In this document: positions 10,665 to 20,051 of the stretch, piece after piece
Layout: the number at the start of each line of letters is the position of its first letter
Position numbering within the stretch: position 1 is the first letter of the stretch
Assembly (NCBI RefSeq): GCF_032118995.1
Contig: NC_092657.1
Span: forward strand, 8,371,391-8,435,390
Direction: 5' to 3'
DNA from: Asterias amurensis
Lineage: Eukaryota > Echinodermata > Asteroidea > Forcipulatida > Asteriidae
DNA length: 64,000 nucleotides
Notes under the pieces: model-generated
Seen by the model: the letters and a program-made list of their open reading frames with translations, nothing else
Told to the model about the DNA's origin: nothing
Database searches by the model: none
Position numbers and translations under genes: made by a program

Positions 10665-12394
10665 AGATAAGGAGATGGTGATCAACACAACTAGTGCAGA
10701 CACAAGTGATGAATGTTGTGATTCTCCGGGTCCTACTGTTCTTGTACATAGTGACAACCTTTGCAACAAAACTTACCAACATGACATTTTATCAACAGAC
10801 TCTGATTCTGAAAATGAAGACTTCCCATTTCTCCTTGAAGACGATTTGTCTACATGGGCTATGAAATTCCAAGTAAAACATAATGCCGTGGATGGTCTCC
10901 TCAAAGTTCTGCAACAGCATGGTCATCCAGATCTTCCTAGTACTGCTCGCACATTACTTAACACAATAAAACATGTTGAAACTGATCAGAAATCGGGCAT
11001 GGAATACATTTATCTTGGGTTGTCTGAACAAATTATAAAACATTTCAAAAAATATCCTGAGCACAACCAAGTCAATACAAAGGTTTTGGACCTGGCATTT
11101 AACATTGATGGTCTGCCACTTTTCAAAAGTTCACCAAAATCACTGTGCCCAGTACTGTGTGCAATTATGAATATGGAACCTATTGAAGTTTTCCCTGTTA
11201 CGCTCACATATGGCAATTCCAAACCCACGGATTTTGATTTTTTTGACAGCTATAATAAGAGATTTAAATCATCTTCTTCAAGATGGGCTAAAGAATGGAG
11301 ATGACCTAATTCAGATAACTGTTCACTCCATTTTTTGTGATGCACCAGCTAAAGCTTTCATCAAAAACGTCAAGCTGTACTCTGGCTACTCTGGTTGTGA
11401 CAAATGTAATCAGCGTGGTGAGTGGAATGGACGAATGACATACCAGGAAGTCACAAATCTTGAACTTCGCACAGATATTTCATTCAGAAATCAGTCTAAT
11501 GAGGAACACCATCATGGAGTTTCACCATTCAGTCAACTGCCAATTGATATGGTGAGATCTTTTCCGATAGACTACATGCACCAAGTTTGCCTGGGTATTA
11601 CGCGAAAGCTTATCCTGGCATGGATGCAAGGACAAAGAGATGTGAAACAATCTAATACTCAAATAAAAGAAATCAGCCAAAGACTTATTTCTTTGAAGAG
11701 ATGTATTCCAGATATCTTTGCTCGAAAACCAGGAGTTTGTTTGAAGTGGACAGATGGAAGGCAACTGAATATCGTCAATTTCTTCTATACACTGGCAAAA
11801 TTGTGTTGAAGAATATCTTGAGACAAGATCTGTATGACCACTTCTTAGCACTGAGTGTTGCTGTGGCAATTCTTATTAATCCAGTGAGAGCGCGGATGTA
11901 CACAGAATATGCACAGCGTCTTCTTGAGTATTTTGTCACAAAATGCCATGAATTGTATGGGAAGAAATTTCTAGTGTACAATGTCCATTCCCTAGTTCAT
12001 TTAGTTGCAGAGTCTGAGATATATGGAAGCCAAGATAGGTGTTCAGCATTTCCACTTGAAAATCACCTGCAGAAAATCAAAAGAATGGTGAGGTCGGGTA
12101 AGAACCCATTGTCTTAAATTGTCAAACGTATCAGTGAGACACAGAGTCTTCAACCGTATACTGGAGGAAAGCACATCTCCACAAAGTATGCAAACAGTGC
12201 CTTCATTATGGATGGCCAACGCTGCTGTGAGGTTCTGGAAAGCCACGATGGTGAAGACCTCTTCTTGTGCAGAGTGTTTGAGAGAGCTAAGTCTTTATTC
12301 ATACAGCCATGTGACTCACACATCATTGGGGCATACAAGGTTCGACTTCAACATTCACACATGGAAATCGTTCCAGCAGAGTCCTTACGCCAAG
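10665..12394 (+). pseudogene. CACTA/EnSpm-type transposase, decayed
   Basis: Encodes a transposase of the animal CACTA (EnSpm, tnp2-like) kind, which would cut and paste its own element in the nucleus. The sequence opens with an acidic stretch (STDSDSENEDFPFLLEDDL), then the family core AFNIDGLPLFKSS and, in a second frame, SIFCDAPAKAFI, YSGCDKC and SFPIDYMHQVCLG; a third frame carries a C-terminal region (NILRQDLYDHFLALSVAVAI, YNVHSLVHLV). The frame changes in the T run near 11240 and again near 11730, and an in-frame TAA lies at 12115-12117, after which the same frame continues to about 12386. Start chosen at the AAATTTTAG splice acceptor. No initiating exon is seen. Cut on its right by the 12.4-15.3-kb LTR element. 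Confidence 0.75.
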
Positions 12395-12497
12395 GTAAGA
12401 GGAGGGATGCAACACCACAAAGTAGCCACAGCAGAATACCAATTAGAATGCTTATCCAAGGACTTTTATTACAGACGGAGAAAATCGCAACAACATA
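12387..12497 (-). repeat. 3' LTR of the short-LTR element
   Basis: In - orientation begins TGTTGTTGCGATTTTCTCCG and includes AATAAAA, a possible poly(A) signal. Matches the 5' copy base for base over its core. The outer edge against the CACTA sequence is not sharp. Confidence 0.65.
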
Positions 12498-12603
12498 GAG
12501 CTGTCATAGGGATGGACTACCCTCTGGCCCAGGGGATTATTCTGCCCCATATAAACATACATCAAAACGAGCAAAAACACAATCCAACAGGAGAACGAGG
12601 TAA

Positions 12604-15051
12604 TTAGTCTGTAACATAGTCATCAAGGTACTTGGGAGGACGATGCAAGCGCGAAGAGCGTCGTGGTCCAAGGGAGGGTGTGTCCTGTGAAACAACTACT
12701 GGCAGTGGTTGGGGCGATTCAAGATGGGCCTCAGGTGGATAAGGCACAGACCAGGGTTCCTCAGGAGCGGTCGGAGCAGGTGTTGAAAGCTTGCTTGGTA
12801 TGTCCGGAGGATCGGGAGGACTAGGTGTCGGGACGGGGTCATGGTCCTCAGTGTCATCCTCGGTGTCTGGGCTGCAGGATGGGGGTGGGACAACGTGGGA
12901 CGAAGCGGGCACCTTATAGCACTCCGAGCGGTTCACGCGATAAGAAGTACTCATGAGTTGGTTGCCCACAAACTTCCGAACGTTACACCAAACGCCTTCG
13001 ATGGAGACAACTAGGTAGCGATTGCGACTGCGTGTCTTGTTGCGGTCAGCATGGAGGTACACAACTGCCTCGAAGGGGCTGGAGGCACCATTGTACCCTT
13101 TGTATTCGGGATCAAAGACTTCGTCAAATTCAGCCATAAGAGATGAGAACAGTGCTCTGGTGTCGTCAGGCAAATTGTGGTCGGGGTCCAAGCTGGCGGA
13201 GTGTGAATGGAGTTGAGCGACGGCAGGGCGGGCCTTCGGAGTGACGTGAGAGGGCACACTTTGTTGTACTACATCGGGTGACGGAGAAGGGGTGAAGACG
13301 GGGCACACTTGGCAGAAGTGCTCATTGCGTTTGAGAACTTGCGGTTCTGTTGACGATTTGAGGATGCGGATTCTTCCAGCGACGGAAGTGAAGATGTCGG
13401 GGGGAGGCCACAGCCGCGATGACTGATCGGGTCTTGCCCTGGCTGTGTCCGTGCGAGGCTCAAGAGCAAAAAGTTCATCATTTAATATGTCTTTTGGTAG
13501 GGTTAGCTCAATGAACTCCCCCGGCCAAACCGTGGTGGAAGAGGTGGGTGCACGCAAAACGTGTGCACGTCGTACGGCATTGCTTGTCGAGGGCACCTTG
13601 GGCGAGCCATATGTTATTGCGGATCCATCGCCAAGGGTGATGAGACGTTTGGCAGGGCGGATTGCGATATCATTCACAGACATGAATGGCGTGCCGGCAA
13701 GGATGTCAACATCAAGGTTATCAACAACCAAGCCCTCGAACATGAAGGTATGGTTGTCGCGAGTGAGTCTGAGTCGAGTTTCACCAGTGATGGTGAGTGG
13801 TGAAGAACCATCAGCCTGGTGAGCAGATTGGGAGCTCTCGGTAATATGGGCACCCAGGCGCTGTGCTGTGGATGCACGAATCATATTGCCCGTGGCGCCC
13901 CTATCGATGGTGACACGGGTGGTATGATGGCCATAAAACATGTCCATGTAGGGGGATTGGTTGATCTGCACTCGGAATGAAGCAGGGGCCTCAACATGGG
14001 GAGATGGGATTGAGGTGCATGAATCCCCATCATGATCCGACTCAATATCTGTGGGTTGGTCATCAAATATGTCCGCAACTTGTCGGGCTCTCACGATGTA
14101 CTTATGGTCATGTTCTGGTAAGTATGTGCATTCGCTGAGGAAGTGGCGGGTGTCACTGCGGCCGACTTGCTTGCAGAGAGGGCATGTCTTCTGGGGACGT
14201 GGCTTTGAGTTGGGAAGGAACCAGCCGCTGGGGGCAGAGGTAAAAGAAGCAGTACGAAGTGTGTTCCGTGGGCGAGTGGTGAAGGCTCGCATGGCCTTAG
14301 CATCGTCACTGTTATGCACTTCATCTAGCAGTGAGTCCAAGGCCTGGGAAATTTCCGGTTTGATTGAAGCTAGGGTGAGTGACCGTAATTCTGTCCCGTA
14401 CCGTTGTTTGACAAATTTTGGTAAGTTGGTGTGGATAAGGCGGAGCCAAGTGAGGACAACAAAATTCTCAAGGGAAGGGGAGAGCTCCTCATCTTCAGTG
14501 ACTTCTTCCCCATGGTGGGAGATTCCTCCATTGCACTGGAGCAAATTATCCTCAACAAATGCCATGAGGCGCTGGTATAAGTCCTCTGGGCGTTCATCCG
14601 GTTGGAGGTGGATGTCAGCAAAATCGAGTAAGTGTACGCCGGTAGACTGGAAGCCATAATGGAGGCGAATCACTTGCCAGATATTACAGATTGATGTGGA
14701 CGATTTGATAATGGTGTTACGTGAGATAACAGGGCAATAATTTGCAATCTGGCCCAGCATAAGCTCAAGCATGTTGACTTTCTGTTGAGGTCTTTTACGT
14801 TGCGGCAAGGGGATGTCATCGGCATCATCAGTGAATCCACGGAGGGGAGAAGTTTTGGCCTTTTTCTCCCACTGTGAGCCATCGAGTAGAAACGGAACAA
14901 AATTCTGGTCGAGGGAGAGAGTGTAGTGCAAATTCTGACGCCAATTTTCGAAAGACTTCACAGTTTCAATTTTATTCAAGCACCACTGTTTTGGTGCCCG
15001 ATGTGTGGTAGCCATATTAAGTAAGGCGGTGAGAATAATGGCTGGAAGCAA
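12604..15051 (-). CDS. Retroelement gag/protease-like open frame (815 codons)
   Basis: Belongs to the LTR element fossil at 12387-15320. Residues 1-300 look like a retrotransposon gag with mainly helical sequence (NIWQVIRLHYGFQSTGVHLL, FVVLTWLRLIHTNLPKFV). A single Cys/His cluster (CPLCKQVGRSDTRHFLSEC) follows near residue 290. A retropepsin-like region (TIDRGATGNMIR ... LAGTPFM) lies near 380-465. The last 150 residues are Pro/Ser-rich and end SSRLHRPPKYLDD, like the tails of Gypsy-group polyproteins. The long uninterrupted frame suggests a recent insertion; selection for a retained role cannot be excluded. Confidence 0.7.
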   Translation of the reverse strand: MLPAIILTALLNMATTHRAPKQWCLNKIETVKSFENWRQNLHYTLSLDQNFVPFLLDGSQWEKKAKTSPLRGFTDDADDIPLPQRKRPQQKVNMLELMLGQIANYCPVISRNTIIKSSTSICNIWQVIRLHYGFQSTGVHLLDFADIHLQPDERPEDLYQRLMAFVEDNLLQCNGGISHHGEEVTEDEELSPSLENFVVLTWLRLIHTNLPKFVKQRYGTELRSLTLASIKPEISQALDSLLDEVHNSDDAKAMRAFTTRPRNTLRTASFTSAPSGWFLPNSKPRPQKTCPLCKQVGRSDTRHFLSECTYLPEHDHKYIVRARQVADIFDDQPTDIESDHDGDSCTSIPSPHVEAPASFRVQINQSPYMDMFYGHHTTRVTIDRGATGNMIRASTAQRLGAHITESSQSAHQADGSSPLTITGETRLRLTRDNHTFMFEGLVVDNLDVDILAGTPFMSVNDIAIRPAKRLITLGDGSAITYGSPKVPSTSNAVRRAHVLRAPTSSTTVWPGEFIELTLPKDILNDELFALEPRTDTARARPDQSSRLWPPPDIFTSVAGRIRILKSSTEPQVLKRNEHFCQVCPVFTPSPSPDVVQQSVPSHVTPKARPAVAQLHSHSASLDPDHNLPDDTRALFSSLMAEFDEVFDPEYKGYNGASSPFEAVVYLHADRNKTRSRNRYLVVSIEGVWCNVRKFVGNQLMSTSYRVNRSECYKVPASSHVVPPPSCSPDTEDDTEDHDPVPTPSPPDPPDIPSKLSTPAPTAPEEPWSVPYPPEAHLESPQPLPVVVSQDTPSLGPRRSSRLHRPPKYLDDYVTD

Positions 15052-15208
15052 AATGTATGGTACGATTAGTCAAATGTATCTCGACTGCACTGCTGCTCAC
15101 CTGTATCGTGAAAGACCACGTTGTGACGAACCGGAGATCTGTTGGAACGGCGTCGAGAAAACCACTTTTTTTCACCTTTATGGAAGCAAGGGACGTTTCA
15201 GAACGCTG

Positions 15209-15318
15209 CCACCACGCCAAAGTAAGAGGGATGCAACACCACAAAGTAGCCACAGCAGAATACCAATTAGAATGCTTATCCAAGGACTTTTATTACAGAC
15301 GGAGAAAATCGCAACAAC
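15209..15318 (-). repeat. 5' LTR of the short-LTR element
   Basis: Direct repeat of 12387-12497. In - orientation it precedes the primer-binding-like TGGTGGCAGCG and a leader of about 150 bases before the gag-like frame. Confidence 0.65.
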
Positions 15319-15565
15319 AAAGATGGCGATGTAAACAAAGACAAACCCCTCGCAAGAGGGCGCTATAACAACTACTGGCGTTAAGAAATCATGCAATGAG
15401 AACTGACTCAATTGAGAAGGAAGAGGAAGGAGATTTAATTTTTTTTGCAATCCTGCATGAGTGTTAATGTACATGAAAAGGTAAATAAGTGCGGGTTGAA
15501 GTAATGTTTAATCATTTGGAAATCATTGATATGGAATAATAGATCATTTTAACTTTTCACTTTAG

Positions 15566-18167
15566 AGAAGGCTGTGATGCCCACTAACAGTTATGCAGTG
15601 GTTGAGTTCTTAGAGGAGCAGACTGTGGAGGTGGTGCATTCCTCATGGATTGAACCCACAAAAGATGTAAGTAATTTTCTGATCATCACAATGCTCTTTC
15701 AACCCCTCTTTGAGAATGCAGTGTGTTTATGATTCTATATGTATGCCTTCCTCTGTCAGAGGATGGGTGGCTGCCAACTCAACTAAAAATCTCCATGCGA
15801 TGGCAATCTTGTACACAATGTTAATGTGGTGTGAATAGAAAGTTCAGTCCATTTTTGACATTATCCCCCCAGGTTGTTCCATCGACTTTGCCCTGAAGCA
15901 TTGTTTACCCTATTTCTTCCGCACTCCACTGTGGCACAGGTCAAAAATAGATAGATGAGTTTTTTACAGAAGATGCTTAGCAGGAGACGTCCTTTGGGTG
16001 CAATCTCAGCAAGAATTGAGTTATTCATTCTTGTGTTCTTGTATTTGACGTGAACACCACATTTCAACAAGCATGATTAAACTCGATATAATAATGCATT
16101 TTGCAGGGTATCGAATGCTACTGGCCAAGAAGCAATGCGTCCAACAAGGCAAAGAAAGGCGAGATGCCGGACAAGGCATTATGGACAAAATACAAAATCC
16201 GTATCTTCTCTTCCCCAGGTAAAAATTATTAAAATAAAATGACCCCCAACACTTGTCATAAATGTAGGGTTTGCAGATATGCCATAATTCTATATTTCGT
16301 TTTTTATGAAGCTAGTATCTAAATTAGAAGTTAAATTTGTATTTTCCAAACTTACATGTCTGTATTTTGAAGAAAACCATAACTTTACCAGGTCTCACCC
16401 GATGAAAGTGATGAAACATCTTTCGGGGACTTTGGGCTTTCTGCACTCTAGGCCAAATAATGAATTAAAATGACTTGAAAATATGAGCTTGTTTGGTTAT
16501 CATTACGAGAAATAGTGGTGTGAATTGTACACATTTGAATGGTACAAAATTATCACGCCCATGGTAATTTTAGAAATCACAGTTCTTTAGCTATTTTTTC
16601 CCAAAATGACATTACACAAACTTGAAAACCACTTTTAACTATTTTTCATGGTGATCACACTATATTGGCAGAAACCTATGAGAAGGCAGTACAACATGCC
16701 TCACGTGCTGTTGAAACCTCCAACTTGGAATCGGCAGATGACGAGATGCAGATCAGAAAAAAGAAAAAACCGATACGTTATGAGACAGAGAGAGATGGTA
16801 AGTACCAGCCTCGCTCCCATGGGCAGCGTGCCGTATCGATACCTCTCGTCACTAACCCCTGGTAGGGATGTACTGAAAAACAACACTAATTGGCTCTCAA
16901 TGGTGACTACTTTGCATGCATGTTTGTTAAAAAACATGTACCCTTAATTGTGGCTGTTCAGTAATGTTTTTTCACTTTCATTTTTCTCAAGCTGAAACTT
17001 GAACATTTTGTTGTTATTCTTCACTATTATAATGTATCAATGCATACACTTTACTAATAGTGTTTATTGCCTTTAAATTATGCCAACAATGCAACACAGA
17101 AGTCAATTAGCTGTTTGGACAAACATGAGCTGTGAGGACAAAAGAAACAAATTAATTGCTTGACCTCCCTGTTAGCTAATGTGGAAAGGGTCTATGAATC
17201 AGTTTTGACTAATAAAACTTTCTTTTTCATTGTGATTGTCATACTGGTAGCGGTAGATCTGTAGTGTTTAACAATAACAAAATAATTTTATATGTTCAAG
17301 ATGAAGCTGATGATATCGATGATTTGGGATTACCTAAGAGGGTTTTCACAAAGAAGAACGCTTCCTCTACATCAAAGTCTTCATGCCCTCGACTGAATAT
17401 TCCGCCACCACCACCATTCAGTTTAATGACTCGTGGTAAGCGCTTAATTTTCAACTGTTTTTCTTCTGTACTGCAATCGAATGCACTTGGATCTAAACTC
17501 TTGAGGAAATTTTGAAACAAATTTATACGAACTGTTATAAAACTATTCAGCCAGGCTAATGCTCTTGTCTCATCCGTAATATTTTGTGCATACTTGCGGT
17601 TTTAATATGATTTTTTTAAATTTCAGTTGAATCAGCAGATCCCGGATTGGGGACATCACGTATGAGCACTCCCAAGCGAGCCAAAGTTATACCTGTTGCA
17701 ACGTTTCCTTTAAGTTCTGGTAAGTGTTTAAAAACAATTTTGTCCTGAATGTTAAGGGAAAACACAGCTGTTTTTGCTTGTACATCAACTCTTTTTACAG
17801 ACATCTCCATGCACCTCCATGCAACCATGCGAAGCGCATGCAGCCATCCACTATCAGTCAAGCTCACGAAGTGTTGGTACAAACATGCCCAGTCACCTGG
17901 GTCCAATTTCAAATAGCTTAAACGGAAAATACTGCTTAGCAAATTTCTTTGCTAAGCGAAAAATGGGTGGGGCACCAGTTGCAACAGTGTAAACTTTATG
18001 GTATTTTGGTTGGTAACTCAGTCTGTTGCGTCAGATTGCCAGTGCCACGAGAGGGGTAGGGGGTGAGGATGTAGTTGATGATATTCTCCCAGAGCCACTG
18101 CATACCCAGAAGGAACTAGAGCAACTGTCAATTCAGCTCAAGGAAAAGGCGTTCAGGGACAAGCTTG
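15566..18167 (+). pseudogene. DUF4806-type gene, six exons, 3' end lost
   Basis: Exons read at 15566-15666, 16107-16218, 16672-16797, 17301-17435, 17627-17719 and 18035-18167, each with AG acceptor and mostly GTAAG-like donors. Frames join cleanly through the first five. The protein starts MPTNSYAVVEFLEEQTVEVV, continues GIECYWPRSN, DKALWTKYKIRIF and TYEKAVQHASRAVE, then a basic KKKKPIRY patch, a PPPPPF stretch and HTQKELEQLSIQLKEKAFRD. The last resembles the beginning of the DUF4806 domain; the rest of that domain is absent. The final exon does not join in phase. Such proteins accompany DNA transposons in many invertebrates (from memory), so it may have belonged to the adjacent CACTA element. 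Function unknown. Confidence 0.6.
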
Positions 18168-18340
18168 AAAGTATAGGCCCTCATACATCTGCTTATAAAT
18201 GAATTTTTAAATGAATTCAACCAACCAGCTGCCTGATAGTGAATTTGTGTGCACCACCTTACAAATTTTTAAGTGTTTGCGTTTCACAGACGATCTGACA
18301 TCTGGTTGATGGTATGTGAGCGCATAGCCCATACGAAATA

Positions 18341-18640
18341 CTCTTATAAGAATCTTATAAGATTCTTATAAAAATCTTATAAGATTCTTATAACAATCTT
18401 ATAAGAATCTTCCAAAATCCTGAGAGCATTATTATAATATTCTTATAAGATTCTTATAAGATTCTTATAAGATTCTTATAAGTATTTTATATGCAAATTA
18501 GTTAGTTCTTATAAGACTCTTATAAGAATCTTATAAGAATCTAAATTTACTAAATTAATTTTACTCGCGGACTTGAAAACACTCTTATTAGAATCTTATA
18601 AGATTCTGAAAAGAATCTTATAAGAATCTTATAAGAATCC
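18341..18640. repeat. Palindromic 11-bp satellite (AATCTTATAAG)
   Basis: About 25 copies of TTATAAGA[TA]TC-type units, each containing the palindrome CTTATAAG. Two short interruptions (near 18435 and 18560) carry unrelated AT-rich sequence. The self-complementary units let the whole stretch fold as cruciforms. Confidence 0.85.
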
Positions 18641-19556
18641 TTACGCTTAATTTTGTTTTAAGAATTCACTTCAGGTTGGCAAAATAGTGAGCTTAAAAGT
18701 GAGACCTAATGTGAGGACAAACATTCAGACAGTGGCCCTTCGAAGTTAACATGAAGATTTATTCTCATTTTTTGTAAAACATACATGTAACATATATTGT
18801 TTGAACAAGTTAATGTACCTGAGCTGCAGTGTGAAATATAATGCATTGCAAAGTACGACATGGCTAAGAATAATAATAACAAAAAAACACGTTCAAGTAG
18901 AAAGAATTCAGTGCTTTTGTCGACAATCTTTGGCATAGTAAAATGGCAAGTCTGAATCTAATGAAACTATAAAAACAATATTGGCATATTAATCTTTAAA
19001 ATAATAAACCAAAGACGTTGGTTTGAAAGACCGACTAAAATTTTGAAGATGGCAAAGAACACAAAAATAACAATTGGCATTAATTGAGTCAATTTTGGCA
19101 CAAAATGGTGAGTTGCTGGAATACCTTTACAAATATTACAAAAAATTGCATTGTAAGAACAGTTTATTTAGTAACATGAAGACTTTATGACTTTGGCAGC
19201 ACACTGCACGGTTTTAAAGAGCCGTTTTAGGACCTTGTCCCTATTCTTTTATTCCCTTAATAATAAATGGCATTTGAGTTGTAGCACAAAATGGTAAATT
19301 GCTTCACCTATAAAATATTACCAAAAAAATTTAAAGCAAGCTTATTGCAAACTTCTGACCTGAGATATATTTAGGTGTTGGGTGGGCCTGGAATTTTGAT
19401 CATGCTATACAAATATTTAACGATTACAAACCAAAACCCAAGAACAATCACGATGCGTTTTACTTGTGTTGAGACACTCCACCTGAAACAAATACATACA
19501 AAAATTAAAAACATTTCACCTAAATTTTGTAGTATAAGAGCTCTACATTGAAAAAG
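18641..19556. other. No gene recognised
   Basis: AT-rich sequence downstream of both the DUF4806 gene (+) and the BEN gene (-). Short open frames have no recognisable domain. A possible additional 3' exon of the BEN gene lies near 19480 after TTTGTTTCAG, but it stops after a few codons. Confidence 0.35.
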
Positions 19557-19564
19557 ATTGTAGC

Positions 19565-19728
19565 CAGCGGCGTAACTAGGGTAACTTTTCAGGGGGCACA
19601 ATCTTTTCTAGAGGGGCACTGCTAGCAACTGTACATTGCATTTGCATGAACAGCCTGAACAGTCTTCAGATTTCAAATGGGGGAGGCATATGGGAGGTGG
19701 GGTGTAGGGGCCTTAAGTTACGCCACTG
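19565..19728. mobile_element. hAT-type MITE, 164 bp, exact target duplication
   Basis: The left end CAGCGGCGTAACTAGGG faces the right end CCTTAAGTTACGCCACTG, a typical hAT inverted terminus (CAGTGGCGTAACT). ATTGTAGC flanks both sides exactly (19557-19564 and 19729-19736). The interior has no coding content. Confidence 0.9.
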
Positions 19729-20051
19729 ATTGTAGCTGTTGACTAATGTAAAACTGTTTTTAATCGCACCGCGACTCTGACATTTCATCTGGACAATTAA
19801 CATACAATTCCACTTGGCAGGATTGTTTCGCTTATTATATACTTTACTTTTGATCTGGGACTGTGTTCACTTTTAAACACTTCACATGAATCACAAGCTA
19901 CTCTGATCCTTGGGGTTTAAGTTGAAAAGACGTCACACTTACGATCTAGGTTAAAGTTTCAGCTTTATTTCACATAGATGATTTCATTAATGGGGGGGGG
20001 GTTATAAGTGTATGTTGTCCTAGTGTCAGGCAGTAAATCTAATACCATTAC

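Larger units (their letters stand above)
12387..15320 (-). mobile_element. Short-LTR retroelement fossil, young
   Basis: Two direct repeats of about 110 bp bound the element (12387-12497 and 15209-15318); about 95 bases align without a mismatch, which implies recent insertion. In - orientation the right copy is the 5' LTR and is followed by a TGGTGGCAGCG primer-binding-like motif. One long open frame (12604-15051) holds gag-like and retropepsin-like parts and a post-integrase type tail. I see no reverse transcriptase, RNase H or integrase core, so the element is incomplete and probably non-autonomous. It sits at the 3' edge of the CACTA transposase. Exact LTR ends are uncertain by about 10 bp. 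Confidence 0.75.

Noticed and set aside
13445-13822. + strand open frames within 12.6-15.0 kb as genes
   Set aside because: They are antisense shadows of the long retroelement frame on the - strand.
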